In this document: one piece after another, positions 37,203 through 43,131 of the stretch | Layout: the number at the start of each line of letters is the position of its first letter | Position numbering within the stretch: the first letter of the stretch is position 1 | Source: SAR86 cluster bacterium AG-313-N18 | GTDB lineage: Bacteria > Pseudomonadota > Gammaproteobacteria > Magnimaribacterales > D2472 | Length of the DNA stretch: 43,131 bases | Reading direction: 5' to 3' | Assembly (NCBI GenBank): GCA_003283765.1 | Contig: QBVY01000007.1 | Coordinates: forward strand, 1-43,131 | Made by a program: the position numbers and the translations under genes | The notes under the pieces: model-generated | Databases searched by the model: none | Told to the model about the DNA's origin: nothing | Seen by the model: the letters and a program-made list of their open reading frames with translations, nothing else

Positions 37203-37825
37203 CTTTGTTTCACCGCAGGGGTAATTTTTAACGTGGAACCATTAAATCCTGGAACCGCACCCTTGACATAAAGAAGGTTGTTTTGGATATCTGTGCCCAT
37301 TAGTTCCAAACTTTGAATAGTTTTGGTTTCATGCCCCATATGACCAGACATTTTCTTTCCTTTCCAAACTCTTCCAGGAGTCTGACACTGACCAATTGAG
37401 CCATGGGCTCTATGTGCCAAGGAATTACCATGAGTAGCATCTTGCATTGCAAAGTTATGTCTTTTGATTACACCTGCATATCCCTTGCCTTTAGAGGTAC
37501 CAGTTACGTCAACCATTTTTCCAACCTCAAAAATATCAGCAGTTAAATGATGACCAACCTTAAGCTCATCAGTTTCTTCAGTTCTGAATTCAAATAATTC
37601 TCCATTAGAAATATTTTGTTTTTTAAAGAATTCTGTAGACGATTTTGTTAAGTTTTTAGATGTATTTTTAGACACTACGACAGCGCTATATCCATGTTTT
37701 TCATGGGTCTTGATATCAGCAATAAAATTTGCCGCAACTGAAATAACTGTTACAGGAACGGAAGTACCGTCTTCCTGAAAAAGTCTCGACATGCCTGATT
37801 TTTTTCCAACTAAGCCAATGCTCAA
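37199..37825 (-). CDS. rplC: 50S ribosomal protein L3
   Basis: Early-assembly protein near the peptidyl transferase centre. [20 protein letters not shown] starts the protein; [17 protein letters not shown] and [17 protein letters not shown] follow. Length is 208, against 209. The start is TTG at 37825, supported by AAGGAG six to seven bases upstream and the family N-terminus. It lies 65 bases after rpsJ, a gap that holds a small hairpin. Confidence 0.98.
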   Translation of the reverse strand: MSIGLVGKKSGMSRLFQEDGTSVPVTVISVAANFIADIKTHEKHGYSAVVVSKNTSKNLTKSSTEFFKKQNISNGELFEFRTEETDELKVGHHLTADIFEVGKMVDVTGTSKGKGYAGVIKRHNFAMQDATHGNSLAHRAHGSIGQCQTPGRVWKGKKMSGHMGHETKTIQSLELMGTDIQNNLLYVKGAVPGFNGSTLKITPAVKQR

Positions 37826-37890
37826 TTTACTCTCCTTTTATACGGGGCTTATAACCCTCTATGGCCGCTAAGCGTTAAAAAAGTAACAAA
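37826..37890 (-). promoter_or_regulatory. rpsJ-rplC intercistronic segment with small hairpin
   Basis: This is an unusually long gap for this operon. The RNA contains GGGUU-AUA-AGCCC, a five-pair stem with one G-U, just before the AAGGAG site of rplC. The same stretch could be read as a weak TATAAG -10 element. No E. coli regulatory element is known to me at this junction. Confidence 0.35.
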
Positions 37891-38202
37891 TTAACCTAAG
37901 CTAATTTGCACATCAACCCCAGATGAAAGGTCTAGCTTCATTAAAGCATCAACTGTTTTATCTGTAGGTTCTACTATATCCATAAGTCTCTTGTATGTTC
38001 TTATCTCATACTGATCTCTTGCATCTTTATCTTTATGCGGAGATGTTAAGATTGTGGTTCTTTCCTTTTTTACTGGCAAAGGAATTGGTCCTTTCACAAT
38101 CGCGCCAGTTTTTTTTGCAGTCTCAACAATTAATTTTGTTGAAGCATCAATCAAACGATAGTCAAAAGCTTTTAAGCGAATTCTTATTGATTGATTGTCC
38201 AA
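37891..38202 (-). CDS. rpsJ: 30S ribosomal protein S10 (NusE)
   Basis: 30S head protein; also NusE in antitermination. The sequence follows E. coli closely: [51 protein letters not shown]. Length is 103, the same. The start is TTG at 38202, which aligns exactly with the E. coli first Met. A weak AGGA lies 11 bases upstream. It is the first gene of the S10 operon, with its own promoter. Confidence 0.98.
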   Translation of the reverse strand: MDNQSIRIRLKAFDYRLIDASTKLIVETAKKTGAIVKGPIPLPVKKERTTILTSPHKDKDARDQYEIRTYKRLMDIVEPTDKTVDALMKLDLSSGVDVQISLG

Positions 38203-38245
38203 TTTATTTAATTCCTATATTTCTGCTTTATGCAAAATGTTGCGT

Positions 38246-38275
38246 ATTCTATGTCTCTAAAGCCCTTAATGTCAA
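38246..38275 (-). promoter_or_regulatory. Promoter of the S10 operon
   Basis: On the minus strand a perfect TTGACA (38270-38275), 18 bases, then TAGAAT (38246-38251). The expected transcript start near 38239 leaves a leader of about 37 bases before the rpsJ TTG. It lies in the 103-base fusA-rpsJ gap, where many relatives carry tuf. Confidence 0.8.
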
Positions 38276-38305
38276 CAAATTTAGGGTATTTATCAGAGTA
38301 TTGTT

Positions 38306-40399
38306 TTAAGAAGTTTTTAACTGCTCAGCAATGTTATTTGGAACTTCAGCATATTTAAGAAATTCCATAGAAAAACTTGCTCTACCTTGAGTCGCAGACC
38401 TTAAATCTGTTGCATATCCAAACATCTCTGATAAAGGCACTTCTGACCTAACTGTTTTTCCAGTTGGGATTTCATCCATTCCTAAAATTATTCCCCTTCT
38501 TCTATTTAAATCACCCACAACATCACCCATGTGCTCTTCTGGAGTTACTACTTCTACTGCCATCATTGGCTCCAATAGGACTGGACGTGCTTTGAGGCAT
38601 CCTTCTTTTAATGCCATAGACCCAGCAATTTTAAAAGCCATTTCGCTTGAATCTACATCATGGAATGAACCATCATATAAAGTTGCGCGAAGAGCAAGCA
38701 AGGGGTAGCCAGCAATCACACCATTTTTCATTTGTTCTTGAATACCCTTATCAACAGCTGGTATGTATTCTTTAGGCACTACACCTCCAACAATCTTGTC
38801 TACAAACTCATATTCATCATCTAAACCAAGAGGTTCTAATTTCAACCAAACATGGCCATATTGCCCCTTACCACCACTTTGCCTAACAAATTTTCCTTCT
38901 ATATCAACTGATTCTCTGATTGTTTCGCGGTAAGAAACCTGAGGTTTACCAATATTTGCCTCTACATCAAACTCTCTTCTCATTCTATCAACTAGAACAT
39001 CTAAATGAAGTTCGCCCATTCCTGAGATAATTGTTTGAGCAGACTCCTCATCGGTATGAACTCTAAATGATGGATCTTCTTGAGCAAGCTTGCCAAGAGC
39101 AACGCCCATCTTTTCTTGATCTGATTTTGTTTTTGGCTCTACGGCTACTGATATTACTGGCTCAGGAAAATCCATTCTCTCAAGTACAACCTGGTCTCCT
39201 AGGTCACAAAGAGTATCTCCAGTGGTAACATCTTTAAGTCCAATACATGCAGCAATATCACCAGCACGTATCTCTTTAATTTCATTACGATCATTTGAAT
39301 GCATTTGCACCATTCGGCCAACTCTTTCTTTCTTTGTTCTGGTTGAGTTCATTACACCGTCACCTACAGAAAGAACGCCAGAATAAACTCTAATAAAGGT
39401 CAAGGTCCCAACAAACGGATCAGTGGCAATTTTGAAAGCCAATGCTGAAAATGGCTCTTCATCTGAAGATGATCTGCTAATTTCAACTTCTTCATCATCA
39501 GGCAATGATCCTTTGATAGCCTTTACTTCATTTGGAGCAGGTAAATATTCAATAGCAGCATCTAAGACAGCTTGCACGCCTTTATTTTTGAACGCTGAAC
39601 CACAAAAAGCAGGAACTATTTCATTTGCAAGAGTTCTAATTCTAATACCTTCTTTAATTTGCTCTGGGCTTAATTCACCATTCTCTATATATGCATTCAT
39701 TAATTCTTCATTTGCTTCTGCTGCACTTTCAACCATAGACTCTCTTAGGGATTCACATGTATCTAAGATATGTGCTGGAATTTCTTGCTCTTCAAAAGTG
39801 AGTCCTTGATCATCCTCATTCCAAAAGATAGCTTTCATCTTAACTAAGTCAACTACGCCTTTAAAATTTTCTTCTGCTCCAATGTTATATTGCATAGGAA
39901 CAACATTTGCTTTTAATCTATCTCTTATTTGATCGGTTACTCGTGAGAAGTCAGCTCCAGCTCTATCCATTTTGTTTACAAATACAATTCTAGGAACCTC
40001 ATATCTATCTGCTTGTCGCCAAACAGTCTCTGATTGAGGCTCAACACCAGAAGTTCCACAAAATACTACTACTGCTCCATCTAAAACTCTTAAAGATCTT
40101 TCGACCTCAATAGTAAAGTCCACGTGGCCGGGTGTATCTATGATATTGATTCTATGCTGAGGAAATTGTTGCTCCATGCCTGACCAAAAGCAGGTAGTTG
40201 CTGCTGAGGTAATAGTAATACCTCTTTCTTGTTCTTGCTCCATCCAATCCATGGTTGCTGCGCCATCATGAACTTCACCAATTTTATGAGATAACCCTGT
40301 ATAAAAAAGGACTCTCTCGGTAGTAGTGGTTTTGCCGGCATCAACATGAGCACAAATACCAATATTTCTGTACTTACTAAGTTCAGTCTGTCTAGCCAT
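38306..40399 (-). CDS. fusA: Elongation factor G
   Basis: Translocation GTPase, also used with ribosome recycling factor. The G domain has AHVDAGKTT at residues 17-25, DTPGHVDF, and [10 protein letters not shown]. The later domains show [15 protein letters not shown] and [15 protein letters not shown]. Length is 697, against 704. It follows rpsG by 25 bases. Downstream, rpsJ comes next without tuf. Confidence 0.99.
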   Translation of the reverse strand: MARQTELSKYRNIGICAHVDAGKTTTTERVLFYTGLSHKIGEVHDGAATMDWMEQEQERGITITSAATTCFWSGMEQQFPQHRINIIDTPGHVDFTIEVERSLRVLDGAVVVFCGTSGVEPQSETVWRQADRYEVPRIVFVNKMDRAGADFSRVTDQIRDRLKANVVPMQYNIGAEENFKGVVDLVKMKAIFWNEDDQGLTFEEQEIPAHILDTCESLRESMVESAAEANEELMNAYIENGELSPEQIKEGIRIRTLANEIVPAFCGSAFKNKGVQAVLDAAIEYLPAPNEVKAIKGSLPDDEEVEISRSSSDEEPFSALAFKIATDPFVGTLTFIRVYSGVLSVGDGVMNSTRTKKERVGRMVQMHSNDRNEIKEIRAGDIAACIGLKDVTTGDTLCDLGDQVVLERMDFPEPVISVAVEPKTKSDQEKMGVALGKLAQEDPSFRVHTDEESAQTIISGMGELHLDVLVDRMRREFDVEANIGKPQVSYRETIRESVDIEGKFVRQSGGKGQYGHVWLKLEPLGLDDEYEFVDKIVGGVVPKEYIPAVDKGIQEQMKNGVIAGYPLLALRATLYDGSFHDVDSSEMAFKIAGSMALKEGCLKARPVLLEPMMAVEVVTPEEHMGDVVGDLNRRRGIILGMDEIPTGKTVRSEVPLSEMFGYATDLRSATQGRASFSMEFLKYAEVPNNIAEQLKTS

Positions 40400-40424
40400 A
40401 TTAAAACCTATGAAATGTTACTAA

Positions 40425-41269
<845 letters not shown>

Positions 41270-41288
41270 AATTTAATAGTTGGACGCG

Positions 41289-41317
41289 ATTTTATAGACA
41301 TGATTCACTACGGTCAA
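41289..41317 (-). promoter_or_regulatory. Promoter of rpsL-rpsG-fusA
   Basis: On the minus strand TTGACC (41312-41317), exactly 17 bases, then TAAAAT (41289-41294). Each box differs from the sigma-70 consensus at one position. The start would lie about 10-13 bases before the rpsL ATG. No terminator for rpoC is seen in the gap. Confidence 0.7.
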
Positions 41318-41319
41318 CA

Positions 41320-43110
41320 TTATTCCTCAGTTTCTTGCAATTCTTGTCGCAATGCTGCTTCAATGTCGTCCTCAGATAGCATCGATTCAGAAGAATCGCT
41401 TGCTTTCTTAGCTGCCATTTGATCGTGGAACTCCATTCCAGTTCCAGCTGGTATTAATCTTCCTACAACAACATTTTCTTTCAAACCTCTTAAGTAATCC
41501 ACTTTACCTGTTACAGATGCTTCTGTTAAAACACGTGTAGTTTCTTGGAAAGAAGCAGCTGAAATAAATGAATTAGTTGTAAGGGAAGCTTTAGTGATTC
41601 CAAGAAGCACTCTTTCAAAACGTGCAGGTTCTTTATTTGCTGCAACAGCCTTGGCATTTTCTTCAACCAATTCAGCATATTCAACTTGATCACCTTGAAT
41701 AAACTTAGTATCTTCGCCGTCAACAATTAATGCCTTTCTAAGCATTTGACGCAAAATAGTTTCAATGTGCTTGTCATTAATTAGCACCCCTTGGAGCCTG
41801 TAAACATCTTGAATCTCATTAACTATAAAATTAGTTAACTGAGGAATGCCTCGTAAGCGCAAGATATCATGAGGGCTTAGTGGGCCGTCAGAGATAATGT
41901 CACCTTTTTCGATTCTCTCACCCTCAAACACTGTTAGTATTCTGTGTTTTGGAATAAGCATCTCAACGTTTTGAGTTTTCTTGGTCGCTCCATCAGGTGT
42001 TATAACCAATCTAACCTTGCCCTTTGTTTCTTTTCCAAATGCAATGATCCCACTTTCTTCGGCAAGCACTGCCGCATCTTTTGGCTTTCTTGCTTCGAAA
42101 AGATCAGCAACTCTTGGAAGACCACCTGTAATATCTTTAGTTTTTGATCCTTCTAAAGGTATCCTTGCTAAGACTTCACCAGCATGCAGTTTTTTACCAT
42201 CTTTTAAATTAACCAATGCCTTAGCAGGTAAAGAGTAATTTGCTGGCGTTTTATGCTCACCCAATGGAACTGGCTTACCTTTTGCATCAACCAAAGCAAT
42301 GGATGGAACCTTCTCTTTGCCTGCAGAAGGTCTCTCCGCAACATCAATAACCTCAATACTGCTAAGTCCTGTAAGTTCATCTGTTTTTGAACGAACAGTT
42401 ACGCCATCATCTATGTCTGTAAATTGAACAATTCCTTCAACCTCACTAATGATTGGGCGAGTATATGGATCCCAGCCTGCGATTTTTAGTCCTGGCTCAA
42501 CATTTGTTTGATCATTTACAAATAAAGTAGCTCCATAGATTAATTTATGTTGCTCAATTAATTTTCCTTTTTCATCAGTCAAAGTAACTTGGCTATTTCT
42601 AGATACAACAACCTCTTGCTTATCTTTGTTAGTAACTGTTTTCATATCTGAAGAAAAGTTAATCATTCCAGAGTTATTAACAACAATTGCATTATCTTCT
42701 GATGAACTAGACGCAGCTCCACCAATATGGAAAGTACGCATAGTTAATTGAGTTCCTGGCTCACCAATTGATTGAGCAGCCACAACTCCAACAGCCTCTC
42801 CTCTGTGAACTAGGTGGCCTCTGGCTAGATCTCTTCCATAGCACTTAGAGCAAACACCGTAACTGGCTTCGCAAGTCATTGGCGATCTAACTTTAAGTGA
42901 TGAAATATTTAATTCATCAATTTTCTTAACTGAATCCTCATCAATCAGATGACCAATTGGATAGACCTCTTCTTCATCTGTATTAAAGATTGGTTCAGCA
43001 ATTACTCTGCCTAGAATTCTTTCTGTAAGCGGCTGAATGATATCTCCACCTTCAACAATTGATGAAACAACAATTGATTGATCAGTGCCACAATCATCCT
43101 CCCCAACTCT
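41320..43110 (-). CDS. rpoC: RNA polymerase beta-prime subunit, C-terminal part
   Basis: Only the C-terminal ~596 residues are here. An open frame runs from the stop at 41320 back to 43110. All four ligands of the second zinc site are visible: one Cys in EDDCGTDQS, then three in MTCEASYGVCSKCYGRD. The block GEAVGVVAAQSIGEPGTQLTMRTFHIGGAAS (trigger-loop region), TKDITGGLPRVADLFEARKPK, and LLGITKASLTTNSFISAASFQETTRVL are canonical. ATG at 42879 is internal, not the real start. At 43111-43113 an in-frame stop appears, and the last ~24 bases do not encode expected beta-prime sequence in any frame. This looks like a contig edge artefact more than a real break. Confidence 0.95.
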   Translation of the reverse strand, partial: RVGEDDCGTDQSIVVSSIVEGGDIIQPLTERILGRVIAEPIFNTDEEEVYPIGHLIDEDSVKKIDELNISSLKVRSPMTCEASYGVCSKCYGRDLARGHLVHRGEAVGVVAAQSIGEPGTQLTMRTFHIGGAASSSSEDNAIVVNNSGMINFSSDMKTVTNKDKQEVVVSRNSQVTLTDEKGKLIEQHKLIYGATLFVNDQTNVEPGLKIAGWDPYTRPIISEVEGIVQFTDIDDGVTVRSKTDELTGLSSIEVIDVAERPSAGKEKVPSIALVDAKGKPVPLGEHKTPANYSLPAKALVNLKDGKKLHAGEVLARIPLEGSKTKDITGGLPRVADLFEARKPKDAAVLAEESGIIAFGKETKGKVRLVITPDGATKKTQNVEMLIPKHRILTVFEGERIEKGDIISDGPLSPHDILRLRGIPQLTNFIVNEIQDVYRLQGVLINDKHIETILRQMLRKALIVDGEDTKFIQGDQVEYAELVEENAKAVAANKEPARFERVLLGITKASLTTNSFISAASFQETTRVLTEASVTGKVDYLRGLKENVVVGRLIPAGTGMEFHDQMAAKKASDSSESMLSEDDIEAALRQELQETEE

Positions 43111-43131
43111 TCATAGACTAGGCATTCAAGC

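Noticed and set aside
41320-42879. A separate 519-residue gene starting at ATG 42879
   Set aside because: The rpoC frame continues upstream through conserved zinc-site residues to 43110, so this ATG is internal.

Overview
The window is a compact, AT-rich stretch of housekeeping chromosome from a gammaproteobacterium. Three things point there: the ssb/uvrA divergent pair, the fur-bamE-rnfH-ratA-smpB neighbourhood, and the grpE-dnaK-dnaJ-dapB and rplU-rpmA-obgE/ispB arrangements, all in the order known from Pseudomonas and relatives. FabA and FabB also point to Gammaproteobacteria. AT richness, many 1-4 bp gene overlaps, very short intergenic gaps and an S9 peptidase plus an NSS transporter suggest a streamlined marine lineage such as SAR86. 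The lineage is inference and was not checked by phylogeny.

Layout from the left. (1) 2-9034, minus strand, transcribed right to left: grpE-dnaK-dnaJ-dapB, then rpsB-tsf-pyrH-frr-uppS-cdsA. This links protein folding, lysine/peptidoglycan precursor synthesis, translation, and lipid carrier and phospholipid synthesis. A sigma-32-like promoter precedes grpE and a structured leader precedes rpsB. (2) 9099-12933: fur and bamE diverge from overlapping promoters; rnfH, ratA, an NSS transporter and a DUF3429-like membrane protein lie on minus; smpB is on plus. (3) 12963-15277: ssrA (tmRNA) directly follows its partner smpB and faces an exported S9 peptidase tail to tail. (4) 15416-20486: rpsT, then rplU-rpmA-obgE on minus, diverging from ispB-fabA-fabB and a MAPEG-family gene on plus. 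(5) 20478-25000: a CsaA-like gene, a crotonase and ssb on minus; uvrA on plus. (6) 24997-43131, all minus: the complete S10-spc-alpha ribosomal protein operons (rpsJ to rplQ), preceded by rpsL-rpsG-fusA and the C-terminal part of rpoC.

No mobile element, CRISPR array, prophage, tRNA or rRNA was seen, and no gene-free stretch exceeds about 140 bp. I found no undescribed multi-gene system. The points worth a second look are: rpoC coding homology stops about 24 bp before the right edge; tuf is missing between fusA and rpsJ; the rpsB leader has two hairpins and a repeated GGTACC; S2 has a long acidic tail; enteric-type autoregulatory leaders are missing from the str, S10 and alpha operons; TTG starts several key genes; some starts look nearly leaderless; and the crotonase lacks the classical catalytic glutamates.
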